Shown piece by piece: positions 25,797 to 34,602 of a stretch of 53,129 nucleotides of DNA (positions are counted from its first letter, which is position 1; each line of letters begins with the position of its first letter). Position numbers and translations under genes: made by a program. Where the stretch lies: assembly GCA_040002995.1 (NCBI GenBank), contig JBDUDK010000038.1, positions 1 to 53,129 of the forward strand, given 5' to 3'. This stretch comes from JBDUDK01 sp040002995 (lineage in GTDB: Bacteria; Actinomycetota; Acidimicrobiia; Acidimicrobiales; Ilumatobacteraceae). The notes beneath the pieces were generated by a model. It was not told where the DNA came from. It was given only the letters and a program-made list of their open reading frames with translations, and did no database searches.

Positions 25797-27152
25797 TCAG
25801 TCAGAGGTGACGGTTGCGAGCACCTCGGCCACATGCTCGTCGCAGGCGTCGCGGGTGGCGGCCTCGAGGTTGAGGCGCAGGAGCGGCTCGGTGTTCGAGG
25901 GCCGTAGGTTGAACCACCACGAGCCCCGATCGACCGTTAGCCCGTCGAGGCGATCCTGCTCCTCCTTGGGAAACGCTGCGGCAACTCGTTCGATCGTGGC
26001 TTGCGGATCGTCGACCTCGGTGTTGATCTCGCCGGAGTCGGCGTAACGCTCGAGCGGCTTACGCAACACCGAGAGGGCCTGCCCGGTGATGCCCATGTGT
26101 TCGAGAACAAAGACGGTGGCGACGATGCCGGAATCGGCGCGGTAGTTGTCGCGGAAATAGTAGTGCGCCGAGTGCTCCCCGCCGAACACCGCGCCGGTTT
26201 CGGCCATCACCTGCTTGATGAACGAGTGACCGACACGCGTACGTATCGGGACGCCGCCGTGTTCGCGGATCACCTCGGGCACGGCTTTCGAGCAGATCAA
26301 GTTGTGCAGGATCTTCGAGCCGGGGTGCTTGCGGAGCATTCCCACGGCCAGCATCGCGGTCGTCGTCGAGCCGGACATGCCGCGACCCAATTCGTCGACG
26401 AGAAAAACTCGGTCGGCGTCACCATCGAACGCCAGACCGACGTCGGCGCCCTTGCTCACGACTCTGGTCTGGAGGTCGCGCTGGTTGGCCGGCTGCAGTG
26501 GGTCGGCGGGGTGGTTCGGGAAGGTGCCGTCGAGCTTGCCGTACATCACTTCGAGCTCGATGCCCGGAAGGCGCTCGAGGACCGCGGGCACCACCAACCC
26601 GCCCATGCCGTTGGCGGTGTCCGCCACGACCTTGAGCGGCCGCAGTTGCGTCGGGTCGATGAACGAGACCACGTGGGTGGCGAACGCATCGAGCAGATCA
26701 CGCGACGTCTCCTCACCGAGGCGGCCGGCGCTGGGCACGTCACCCGCGGCGAGGTACGACTCGGCGAGACCTTGGATATCGGCGAGGCCGGACTCGACGC
26801 CGATCGGACGGGCGCCCGCGAAGCAGAGCTTGATCCCGTTGTACTGCGCGGGGTTGTGGGACGCCGTGAACATGGCGCCCGGCGCGTCGAGCGAGCCGGC
26901 GGCGTAATAGAGCAGATCGGTGGACGCCAGGCCGAGCAGTACGACGTCGGTGCCCTGGCGCCGGGCCCCGTCGGCGAACGCAGCGACGAGCTCAACGCCC
27001 GACGACCGCATGTCGTGAGCCACGAGCACACGTGGCGTCCCGACAAAACGCGCGAAGGCGGCACCAATCGCGCGGGTCTTGGTGGCGTCGAGCTGATCGG
27101 GCACCGTGCCGCGGATGTCGTACGCCTTGAAGATCTCACCCAGGGGGGACAT
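25797..27152 (-). CDS. manB: phosphomannomutase/phosphoglucomutase
   Basis: Interconverts mannose-6-P and mannose-1-P (and often glucose phosphates) through a phosphoserine. 451 residues, with active-site loop TASHNPAQYNG, metal loop DGDADRVF, sugar-specificity loop GEHSAHYYF and phosphate loop RPSNTEPLLR. The start MSPLGEIFKAYDIRG at 27152 fits the family; the 19 residues in frame upstream do not. With the isomerase it supplies mannose-1-P, which is used for GDP-mannose and therefore by gmd 18 kb away. It is 13 bases downstream of the large membrane protein gene. Confidence 0.97.
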   Translation of the reverse strand: MSPLGEIFKAYDIRGTVPDQLDATKTRAIGAAFARFVGTPRVLVAHDMRSSGVELVAAFADGARRQGTDVVLLGLASTDLLYYAAGSLDAPGAMFTASHNPAQYNGIKLCFAGARPIGVESGLADIQGLAESYLAAGDVPSAGRLGEETSRDLLDAFATHVVSFIDPTQLRPLKVVADTANGMGGLVVPAVLERLPGIELEVMYGKLDGTFPNHPADPLQPANQRDLQTRVVSKGADVGLAFDGDADRVFLVDELGRGMSGSTTTAMLAVGMLRKHPGSKILHNLICSKAVPEVIREHGGVPIRTRVGHSFIKQVMAETGAVFGGEHSAHYYFRDNYRADSGIVATVFVLEHMGITGQALSVLRKPLERYADSGEINTEVDDPQATIERVAAAFPKEEQDRLDGLTVDRGSWWFNLRPSNTEPLLRLNLEAATRDACDEHVAEVLATVTSD

Positions 27153-27165
27153 GCGAGCCGCAACC

Positions 27166-29694
27166 CTAGCCAGGACGTGGGTCCGGCGCCCCTGGGGTTT
27201 CGGTATCACCGTTTGGCGCTTCGCCGGCCCCGTTCGAGGGCAACCCGGCTAAACCGTGATCGTCGGTGTCCTCCCAATCCACCCACCAGGTATGCGTCGG
27301 TTCACCGGAGGGCGCGGGCCACGAGCCGGCGTTGTTTTCGGCCGACGCGAAGTTCATGCGCCGCCGGAAAAGAAAGCCAAGGCCGATGAGACCGAGGCCG
27401 GTAACGACGATGCCGGCCCAATCGGTCATGGTGCGCCCGTAGTGCAACGAAACATGGTTCGAGGTCGGAATCACCACTATGAGGTTCGGCGCCACCCGCC
27501 ACGGACCTCGGGCGCCGGAGGCCTCCCAGTTCGGGAAATAGGAAACCTTCACGAGCACGGGCACGCCGATCTTGTCGACCGTGAACGACACCCGATCGTC
27601 GCCGGTTGTCACGTCACTGACCTTTACGTCGGGGTAGGTCACCGGTTTGTTCGTGCCTTCGGGTGCGACGACCGCGAGGTGCCGGCTATCGGTGATCTCC
27701 TTGCTCGTGCGCTTGACGGCGATGCGCTTCCAGTCGGCTGGGCCGCTCTGCGCGGGCACCGACGGCCACTGGTCGGGGTGTTGGAAGTAGCTCGTGCCGA
27801 CTTCGAGCCACTTGTCCCGTGAGGACGACACGCCGGTGACGACGACGGGCTGCGTCTTGAGTGGGACCACGAGGTCGTGCTGGGCCACCTCGTACACGCG
27901 CCACGGCCCGGCGGTCGAGACCAGTTTCAGTTCGGGATTCTGGTCGGCCTGCTTCGTGACGGTCGGGCTGAACGCCAGGTAGTAGCGCACACCGAGCTCC
28001 TGAAGCTCGGTGACACCCGCGGCGACGTCGGCGTTCACGTAGTGCAGCCGGCGTACAGGGTTGGAGGAGTGATCGCTGAGCGCCGCCGCCGCGAGGAAGT
28101 GGTACGGCGTGGTGGCCGACGACTCGAAGAACAGGCCTTCCATCGATGCGATGCAGCCGTTCGTCCAGAACGGGAGCAGCATCAGTGCCATGGGTGTCCC
28201 GTAGCGGTCCTCGAGGTTGTTGTTCTCCCAAAGTGCTCGGCCGCAGCCGTGCTGGCTGCCGAGCACCTTCATCGCCGAGACGATGCCGTAGTACTCGCCG
28301 TAGGCGTCCTTGCGCTCGTAGCCCTTGAAGTTCCATGCGGCCCAGTCGTCGACGAACGTCGCCTTGCTCGAATGGAAGGGCCCCCAGTGGTACACCCACT
28401 GCGTCTTGTTGAGATGATCCTCGACGCGGGTATGCCCAAAGGGCAGATCGCGCAGGCCCATGCCGAGCGTCACCACCGACGCGAGCGCGATCGGCACCGG
28501 CGCCCACAACAACGCGGCCCGACCGTCGCTGTCGCGCACCCGGCCCACCACCCACGCCGCGGCCCACGCAATGTCGGCCAGACCGATCGCAGCGAGGAGG
28601 TAGCGACTCAGGTAGAGGAACGGAAGAAGACGCGCGTTCCACAGCTGACTCTGCGGCTGCACGATCGCCCACGTGCCGTAAATAACTGCCATCACGGCGA
28701 GGAACACCCCGAGGCGGCGGCCCTTCGAGATCGAGACGGCGAGGCCCACGACGATGAGCGCGAGCAGCGCGATTTCGGTACCCGTCCCGTGGGGGAAAAG
28801 CATCTTCCAGTAGTCGTACCGTTTCTCGTAGCCCATGTCGGTGAGGTAATGGCGCTGCAGCAGGAACGGCAACATCCAAAACGCGGTGAGGGCCGCGCCC
28901 ACAGCACCGAACGTGATGAGGTAACGAAGGCGCTTCCGGTCGGCCCAGAGCAGGAACATCACGATGGTGCCCACCACCGCAAAGATCGCGACGATGCCGT
29001 GGCACAGGCAGGCGAGCGCGAACAGCACAGCGGCCGTCGCCCGGTTCTCACCCGTTCGGAATCCCTTCGCGAGAAACGCGAAGTACAAGATGCAGAACGA
29101 GAGCGCGATCGAGAACGAGAACTCGCCGGCCATGGTCGACGCGATGTTCCCGCCGTAGATCGTGAAGGTCTCGTCGAAAAGGAAGAACGTGGCGGCCACG
29201 GCCATGAACGCGGGGGCCGGGAAGGCGAGCCCCCCGAGGTAGCCGAGCGCGGCGGCGCAGATGGGCAGGGACAAGATGCCAAGCAGGGCCACGATCTTGA
29301 GCGCGACGCCGTAGGGCAGGACAACGTCGAGGGCCACGACCATCAGGGCCGGAACCACCATGTAGTACTGGTACATGGGGAAGCCGGCGTACCAGTCAGG
29401 GGCCCATCCAGAGAGCCGCCAGTGCGGCAGGATGTGGTCGCGCAGGTAGGCCGGACCCCAGACATGGGCGCCGAAGTCCCCGCCCGCCGGCGTGGTCGCG
29501 GCGATCACCAGATCGGGGCTCAGGTGAACGAACGTGTAGAGCACCGCGCTGGCGACGATGGCGAAGGTGATCATTCCCGGCCACCACGTCGCCTCGCTCA
29601 ATCCCGGCTCGCGGACGCGGCGCGTGAACCCGCTTAGGTCGGGGTAAGCGTCTGGGATCGGCTCGGCGATCATCGGGTCGAGCAGCTCGGTCAT
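27166..29694 (-). CDS. large polytopic membrane protein, GT-C-glycosyltransferase-like
   Basis: 842 residues. About ten or more membrane helices fill residues 20-430. Between the first helices lies GGDFGAHVWGPAYLRDHILP with acidic residues in an extracellular loop, as in GT-C enzymes. A long, probably extracytoplasmic soluble region follows (DWAAWNFKGYERKDAYGEYY onward). One final helix (WAGIVVTGLGLIGLGFLF) precedes an acidic Pro/Gly-rich tail. The resemblance is to 6-pyruvoyl-tetrahydropterin-synthase-related/YfhO-like membrane proteins of actinobacteria, which are proposed polyprenyl-phosphate-sugar-dependent transferases. The role in envelope glycan synthesis is inferred from fold and from manB next door. 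Start ATG 29694. Confidence 0.75.
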   Translation of the reverse strand: MTELLDPMIAEPIPDAYPDLSGFTRRVREPGLSEATWWPGMITFAIVASAVLYTFVHLSPDLVIAATTPAGGDFGAHVWGPAYLRDHILPHWRLSGWAPDWYAGFPMYQYYMVVPALMVVALDVVLPYGVALKIVALLGILSLPICAAALGYLGGLAFPAPAFMAVAATFFLFDETFTIYGGNIASTMAGEFSFSIALSFCILYFAFLAKGFRTGENRATAAVLFALACLCHGIVAIFAVVGTIVMFLLWADRKRLRYLITFGAVGAALTAFWMLPFLLQRHYLTDMGYEKRYDYWKMLFPHGTGTEIALLALIVVGLAVSISKGRRLGVFLAVMAVIYGTWAIVQPQSQLWNARLLPFLYLSRYLLAAIGLADIAWAAAWVVGRVRDSDGRAALLWAPVPIALASVVTLGMGLRDLPFGHTRVEDHLNKTQWVYHWGPFHSSKATFVDDWAAWNFKGYERKDAYGEYYGIVSAMKVLGSQHGCGRALWENNNLEDRYGTPMALMLLPFWTNGCIASMEGLFFESSATTPYHFLAAAALSDHSSNPVRRLHYVNADVAAGVTELQELGVRYYLAFSPTVTKQADQNPELKLVSTAGPWRVYEVAQHDLVVPLKTQPVVVTGVSSSRDKWLEVGTSYFQHPDQWPSVPAQSGPADWKRIAVKRTSKEITDSRHLAVVAPEGTNKPVTYPDVKVSDVTTGDDRVSFTVDKIGVPVLVKVSYFPNWEASGARGPWRVAPNLIVVIPTSNHVSLHYGRTMTDWAGIVVTGLGLIGLGFLFRRRMNFASAENNAGSWPAPSGEPTHTWWVDWEDTDDHGLAGLPSNGAGEAPNGDTETPGAPDPRPG

Positions 29695-29749
29695 AACGGA
29701 GGAATCATCCTGCCATCCACCAGCGCTGAGCCGGTGTCGCCCCCCACAC

Positions 29750-30457
29750 TCAGCGCCGGGCGAGAAGAACCGCCACCGTGTAGGCGTTGAAACCGGCATG
29801 GGCGAAAATTGACGCGCCGATCCGACCCGTGCGCTGCGCGAGGTAGCCGGCCACCAACCCGAAGAGAATCAGTCCGGGCAGCTGCAAGGGTTGGAAGTGG
29901 GCGAGGCCAAAGAGCGTGGCCGACACGAGCAGCGCGAGACCGTCATTGACGCGCGCCTGGAACGAACGCAGCACGAGTCCACGGAAGAAGAGCTCCTCGA
30001 TGATCGGCGCGCCGACCACCACGAGAACGACGAGCAGGGTGATGCCAAAGCCCTTCGCCGTATTCGTGAGGTCCTTCGCCGGCCGGTCGATGTCGAGCTT
30101 GCCGAAGATCCACTGGACGGGTACGTAGAGCAACGGCACGAACACCATCTGCGTGAGCACGCCCGCAGGGAAACCAATGGCAGCATCGATGGGCCTCACC
30201 ACCAACCCGTAGTCGCGCCGCAGCCGCCCGGTGCCCCGCATTCGGCTGACGACGACCATGACAGCCACGAGCGCGACCCAGAGCGGGGCAAGCGTGGCGG
30301 CCTGGAGCCAAAGGGGCCAGTCGCGCGCCTTGATATCGGCATAGCCCGTGGCCGCAACGATGATCGACTGCCCAACAGCCGCGGCCACAAACGCGGCGAG
30401 CCACGCCAGGACGGCGACCAACGGCGAGAACTCTGGCTGGGTGCGGGGGACGCGCAT
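29750..30457 (-). CDS. CPBP family intramembrane metalloprotease
   Basis: Integral membrane protein of 235 residues of the CAAX-protease/bacteriocin-processing (ABI) family. Motif 1 EELFFRGLVLRS has the Glu pair and Arg, motif 2 is LFGLAHFQP and motif 3 HAGFNAYTV, so all catalytic residues are there. About six to seven helices are evident. Members are thought to cleave within the membrane or to act in immunity to peptides; the substrate is unknown here. Start ATG 30457 chosen; a GTG 15 bases upstream is possible. The DUF3499 gene ends 17 bases before it on the same strand. Confidence 0.9.
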   Translation of the reverse strand: MRVPRTQPEFSPLVAVLAWLAAFVAAAVGQSIIVAATGYADIKARDWPLWLQAATLAPLWVALVAVMVVVSRMRGTGRLRRDYGLVVRPIDAAIGFPAGVLTQMVFVPLLYVPVQWIFGKLDIDRPAKDLTNTAKGFGITLLVVLVVVGAPIIEELFFRGLVLRSFQARVNDGLALLVSATLFGLAHFQPLQLPGLILFGLVAGYLAQRTGRIGASIFAHAGFNAYTVAVLLARR

Positions 30458-30474
30458 CGACCCGCGCGCGACGA

Positions 30475-30681
30475 TCAGCCCGCCACGAGCAGGCGCTCGT
30501 CGATCAGGCGCCAACCCGCGGGAACGCTGATGCGACCGGCATGGCGGAAGCACAGGTCGTAGTCATGCGGGTCACGCTCGGTCGAGAGCTCGTGCATCCA
30601 AGCCATGCGGCCACCGTGGTTGTACGAGAGCGTCGCCTCGGCCGGTTCGCTGCAGGCCGGCCGGGAGCACTGACGTATCAC
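30475..30681 (-). CDS. DUF3499 family protein
   Basis: 68 residues from GTG 30681: VIRQCSRPACSEPAEATLSY, then RDPHDYDLCFRHAGRISVP and GWRLIDERL. The paired CSRPAC and DYDLCxRH elements look like a small zinc-binding fold and are the core of DUF3499, a family restricted to actinobacteria and conserved near manB. Function unknown. No ATG is available nearer the motif. It is divergent from ftsH with 90 bases between starts. Confidence 0.85.
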   Translation of the reverse strand: MIRQCSRPACSEPAEATLSYNHGGRMAWMHELSTERDPHDYDLCFRHAGRISVPAGWRLIDERLLVAG

Positions 30682-30771
30682 GGGTTCGAGGGTAGTTGCT
30701 CGTGCAACACTGGCGGCGGCGGAGTGTTTGTCGACCACAAAGGTGCATCGCGTGCGCCGTAGCATGTCGGC

Positions 30772-32709
30772 ATGAATAATCTTCCCCCTCCTCCGCCGCC
30801 TCCGCCGCCGAGCAACGGCCGGGGACCGGTTCGCCCGGGCCCTCGAGGCGATCAGCAGCGGCCGGGGGCCACGCCGCCGCGCCGTCCATCGATGCCGAAA
30901 TGGTCGCTCTGGGTTCTCCTAGGCCTGCTCGCGGCCGTGTTCATCGGCGCCAACCTGTTCGCCCGCGACACCAGCACGAAGCTCGACTTCGGCACGTTCA
31001 TCAGCAAGGTGAAGACCGACGAGGTCAAGTCGGTCCTGTACAACAACCAGACCGGGCGCATCCACGGCGAACTCAAGGACGGCACGAAGTACTCCACCAC
31101 CGCGAAGCTGCCGCTCTCCGACGAGAACGAAGCGCTGATCATCTCCCACGTCCAGCAGTACCAGCCCGACTCGCCCCAGCCCTCCTGGATCGGCAGTCTC
31201 CTTCCGTTCCTGTTACCCACCGCGATCATCATTGGCTTCTTCATCTGGTTGCAGCGACGGCAGGCGAGCCAGATGGGCGGGGTGATGTCGATCGGGCGCA
31301 GCCGCGCCAAGGCGTACACCGCCGACAAGCCGTCGACGACATTCGCCGACATCGCGGGGTACGAGGGGGTCAAACAGGAGATCACGGAGGTGGTCGACTT
31401 CCTGCGGATGCCCGAGCGCTTCCGTGACATCGGCGCTCGGGTGCCCAAGGGCATCCTGTTGGTAGGTCCGCCCGGTACCGGCAAGACGCTGCTCGCCCGC
31501 GCGGTCGCGGGTGAGGCCGGCGTCGGCTTCCTGTCGGTGACGGGCTCCGACTTCATGGAGATGTTCGTCGGTGTTGGCGCGAGCCGGGTCCGCGATCTGT
31601 TCCAGCAAGCGCGCAAGATGGGCCGCGCCATCATTTTCGTCGACGAGATCGACTCCATCGGTCGCAAGCGCGGCGCGGGGCTCGGCGGTGGGCACGACGA
31701 GCGTGAGCAAACCCTCAACCAGATGCTGGCCGAGATGGACGGTTTCGAGACGAGCGAGGGCATCGTCATCATGGCCGCCACGAACCGGCCCGACATCTTG
31801 GATCCCGCGCTACTGCGCCCGGGCCGCTTCGACCGCACGATCGTCGTGCCGCTGCCCGAGTACGAGGAGCGTCTCGCCATCTTGAAGGTGCACGCCCGCG
31901 ACAAGAAGATGGCCAACGACGTCGACCTCGAGACCATGGCGAAGGGCACGCCCGGCATGAGTGGTGCCGATCTGGCGAACCTCGTCAACGAGGCGGCCCT
32001 CTTCGCCGTCCGCCGCGGCTCGAAGCAGATTGAACGCATCGACTTCGAGTCGGCGCGCGACCGCGTGATGATGGGCGCCCGCCGCGAGAGTCTCGTGCTG
32101 TCGATCGAGGAGAAGCGCACCACCGCCTACCACGAGGGCGGCCACGCCGTGCTCGCGACGGTGCTCCCGAATGCCGACCCCGTGCACAAGGTCACCATCC
32201 TCCCCACGGGTATGGCCCTCGGCGTCACCCAGCAGCTTCCCGAGGAGCGCCACAGCTACTCACGTGAGTACATCCTCGACGAGATCTGTGTCTTCATGGG
32301 CGGCCGCGTCGCCGAGGAGATCGTCTTCGAGCGGCGTACCACCGGTGCGTCGAACGACCTCGAGCGCAGCACGCACCTGGCCAAGCGCATGGTCCGAGAG
32401 TGGGGCATGAGCGACAAGATGGGACCGCAGGCGTGGGAGACCCGCGGCCACGTGTTCCTCGGCGAGGACCTCATGACCTCCGGGCGCGAATACTCAGAGG
32501 ACACCGCACGCATGATCGACGAAGAAGTCGCCACCATCCTGCGCTCCCAGGAGGAGCGGGCTCGGCAGCTGATCCTCAAGCACCGTGCCGGTCTCGACCT
32601 CGTGGCGGCGGCGTTGCTCGAGCGCGAGACGATCGACGGCGCCGAGATCGGACGCCTCGTCCAGCAGGGTTTGGGCCAACCCGTCGAGCCCGCGCCCACC
32701 AGCAACTGA
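30772..32709 (+). CDS. ftsH: ATP-dependent zinc metalloprotease FtsH
   Basis: Membrane-anchored AAA+ protease that degrades membrane and short-lived cytosolic proteins. 645 residues. There are two membrane helices (SLWVLLGLLAAVFIGANLF and FLLPTAIIIGFFIWL) around a periplasmic-side domain, Walker A GPPGTGKT, Walker B IIFVDEIDSIG, the SRH around NRPDILDPALLRPGRFDR, and the zinc-protease motif HEGGH. Unusual is the N-terminal cytosolic tail, which starts with nine consecutive Pro (MNNLPPPPPPPPPSN) and continues Arg/Pro-rich to residue 40. The C-terminal tail is short. Start at ATG 30772. Confidence 0.97.
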   Translation: MNNLPPPPPPPPPSNGRGPVRPGPRGDQQRPGATPPRRPSMPKWSLWVLLGLLAAVFIGANLFARDTSTKLDFGTFISKVKTDEVKSVLYNNQTGRIHGELKDGTKYSTTAKLPLSDENEALIISHVQQYQPDSPQPSWIGSLLPFLLPTAIIIGFFIWLQRRQASQMGGVMSIGRSRAKAYTADKPSTTFADIAGYEGVKQEITEVVDFLRMPERFRDIGARVPKGILLVGPPGTGKTLLARAVAGEAGVGFLSVTGSDFMEMFVGVGASRVRDLFQQARKMGRAIIFVDEIDSIGRKRGAGLGGGHDEREQTLNQMLAEMDGFETSEGIVIMAATNRPDILDPALLRPGRFDRTIVVPLPEYEERLAILKVHARDKKMANDVDLETMAKGTPGMSGADLANLVNEAALFAVRRGSKQIERIDFESARDRVMMGARRESLVLSIEEKRTTAYHEGGHAVLATVLPNADPVHKVTILPTGMALGVTQQLPEERHSYSREYILDEICVFMGGRVAEEIVFERRTTGASNDLERSTHLAKRMVREWGMSDKMGPQAWETRGHVFLGEDLMTSGREYSEDTARMIDEEVATILRSQEERARQLILKHRAGLDLVAAALLERETIDGAEIGRLVQQGLGQPVEPAPTSN

Positions 32710-32711
32710 GT

Positions 32712-33161
32712 TCACTGGCCGAGATCGGCCTCCGGGGTCGATCCCGGCTCTCGGCACTCGGCCACGGCCGCCCATAGGTCGGTCGCCGTCACCGGACCCA
32801 GAAAACTGGCCCGCACCGTCCCGGCGGAATCGGCGATCACGGTGATCGGTACCGCCTCGATGTGGTAGCGCCGGTGCACGCGGGGTTGCTCGGTCACCTC
32901 GACATCGGTCACCGCCACCTCGCGCGACGCGAGGACGCGCGCCGCCGCGACGACCTGCTGGCACGAGTCACACGTCGACGACGAAAATACGGCCACCAAC
33001 CACGCGGCGTCGGGGCGTGCAAAGTCGGCCCGATCGAGCTGCGCGGGCACGATCGCCCTCGGTTGGCTCGGTGCGTCGCGTCGCCGCCGCTTTTCGATCA
33101 ACGCCGCCACAATCACCGCGGCGGCGACGAGCACAGCGGCAATGAGGACGCGACCCATCAT
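32712..33161 (-). CDS. membrane-anchored thioredoxin-like protein
   Basis: 149 residues. An N-terminal membrane anchor (MMGRVLIAAVLVAAAVIVAA) is followed by a basic stretch and a thioredoxin-like domain with a CDSC redox motif in FSSSTCDSCQQVVAAARVL, and the cis-Pro site in YHIEAVPITVIAD. CxxC with DS between is uncommon compared with CGPC, but is known in actinobacterial redoxins. It may face either side of the membrane; the charge distribution (RRRRD just after the helix) suggests the domain is cytosolic. It converges on ftsH with 2 bases between stops and is probably in one unit with the upstream DUF5719 gene. Confidence 0.85.
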   Translation of the reverse strand: MMGRVLIAAVLVAAAVIVAALIEKRRRRDAPSQPRAIVPAQLDRADFARPDAAWLVAVFSSSTCDSCQQVVAAARVLASREVAVTDVEVTEQPRVHRRYHIEAVPITVIADSAGTVRASFLGPVTATDLWAAVAECREPGSTPEADLGQ

Positions 33162-33174
33162 CGGTCGAGGGCCA

Positions 33175-34602
33175 TCATCCGTCGAGTGTTGGTATGGCGA
33201 TGCTGCGCGCCACCGTGGGTAGGTCGGTGGCGATGACGACGCGTTCGACTACCACGGGAGCGCTGGCGTCAACGACGACAGGGGTCGGCCCCGCGAGAAC
33301 GTTGCCTCCGAGCGTGACCCGCAGCGTCTCACCTGCAGCGAGCGCGACGTTGTCGAACCCGGGCACGGGTATCGCACCCGTGGTCCCGAGTGTTGCAACG
33401 GTGACGGTGACCGTGGTGCCCGTGGGGTTGGCCACAACAATCTCCTCGTTCACCGTGGCTAACGACTCTCCGGCGGCGAGCGACCAATGCGTGGCGAGCA
33501 GACGGGCGCCCAGCACCGCAGAGGTTCCCGTGCGCGCGGGGTCGGTGTTGTCGATGCGTCGCTCGGCCACAACCGGGGTGCCGTTGAGCGAGCGCACGAT
33601 CAACGTATGGCGGCCCGCGGGCAACACATCAGAAAGCGCCACCGTGACGATGGCCCCCGCGGGCACCGTGGTGGCGATGGCATCCACGGGACTGGCCGAC
33701 GGGTCGAGGTAGGGCTCGACGCGCACCGACGCGTCGCTGTCAGTCGGATTGGCGAGCACGATGAACTCGCGCGCGTTCGGGCCCGTCTCGCCGTCGGGGA
33801 ACCACCACTCCGTGCCGGGCGAGGTCGCCAGCACGCCGCTCACGGTGCCCTTGCGTCCCGACGTGCCGTCGTAGCGCTGAAGTCGCCCCATCACGATCCG
33901 CCCGGAACGCGCCGTCGCGACGACGCCGACGTCGACACTGCGCAGCACGACATCGTTCACCCCAAAGACCTGGAGGGAACGGCCCGGTATGACCAGACCC
34001 TGGAGCGCCTGGGGATCGCGACGGCCCTGGTCGGTCAGGAATCCAAGATCGACGACTGCGGTCTCGGGGAACGGATTGAAGGCGAACAGCGTGAACGTCG
34101 CGTCGAGTGTTGTGGTGCCGTCGGCACCGAACCAGCTCGACGACGCCGTCGTCGCGCACGGCGCGTGATCGGTGCCGAGCGGCCCGGTAACGGTCTGCTC
34201 GACGCTGACGTCGCCGCGCTCGAGCTCGACGAGGGTGGCGGCGTAGGGACTCGTGACGATGTCACCCAACCGCACGCTCGTCGTCTTGCGGGCGGGCACG
34301 GTGAGCGGCGTGGTCACCGGCTCCCCTGCGCTCGGGAAGATCGTTATGGAACCAGTTCGTTCACGATCGGCGAAGTTGGCCACGGTGATCGTGCCGGTGA
34401 GGCTCCCACCCGGTGCCGCCGGCGCGCCCGGGCAGAACCAACTGGCCGACAGGGCGTCGGCCGGCGGCGCCGCGATCGGGGTGGCCGCGCTCGCCGGACG
34501 TCCGAAGACCGCCGCGGTCGCGGCGGGGCGATCGCGATCGAGCAGCAAGCCGCCCGTCGTGAGCGCCAGAAGGACGAACGCGGCCAGCGCCCTTCGGCTC
34601 AT
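33175..34602 (-). CDS. exported DUF5719-like protein
   Basis: 475 residues with an N-terminal signal or anchor (MSRRALAAFVLLALTTGGLL). The rest is a series of beta-rich, Thr/Val-rich modules: SWFCPGAPAAPGGSLTGTIT, SSWFGADGTTTLDATFTLFA, EWWFPDGETGPNAREFIVLA and HWSLAAGESLATVNEEIVVA. Each is similar to the next, which suggests four repeated Ig-like or jelly-roll units, as in DUF5719. It always accompanies a large GT2 membrane glycosyltransferase in actinobacteria (recollection), and here it overlaps that gene by 4 bases (ATGA). The function is likely extracellular assembly of a glycan; not proven. Confidence 0.8.
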   Translation of the reverse strand: MSRRALAAFVLLALTTGGLLLDRDRPAATAAVFGRPASAATPIAAPPADALSASWFCPGAPAAPGGSLTGTITVANFADRERTGSITIFPSAGEPVTTPLTVPARKTTSVRLGDIVTSPYAATLVELERGDVSVEQTVTGPLGTDHAPCATTASSSWFGADGTTTLDATFTLFAFNPFPETAVVDLGFLTDQGRRDPQALQGLVIPGRSLQVFGVNDVVLRSVDVGVVATARSGRIVMGRLQRYDGTSGRKGTVSGVLATSPGTEWWFPDGETGPNAREFIVLANPTDSDASVRVEPYLDPSASPVDAIATTVPAGAIVTVALSDVLPAGRHTLIVRSLNGTPVVAERRIDNTDPARTGTSAVLGARLLATHWSLAAGESLATVNEEIVVANPTGTTVTVTVATLGTTGAIPVPGFDNVALAAGETLRVTLGGNVLAGPTPVVVDASAPVVVERVVIATDLPTVARSIAIPTLDG

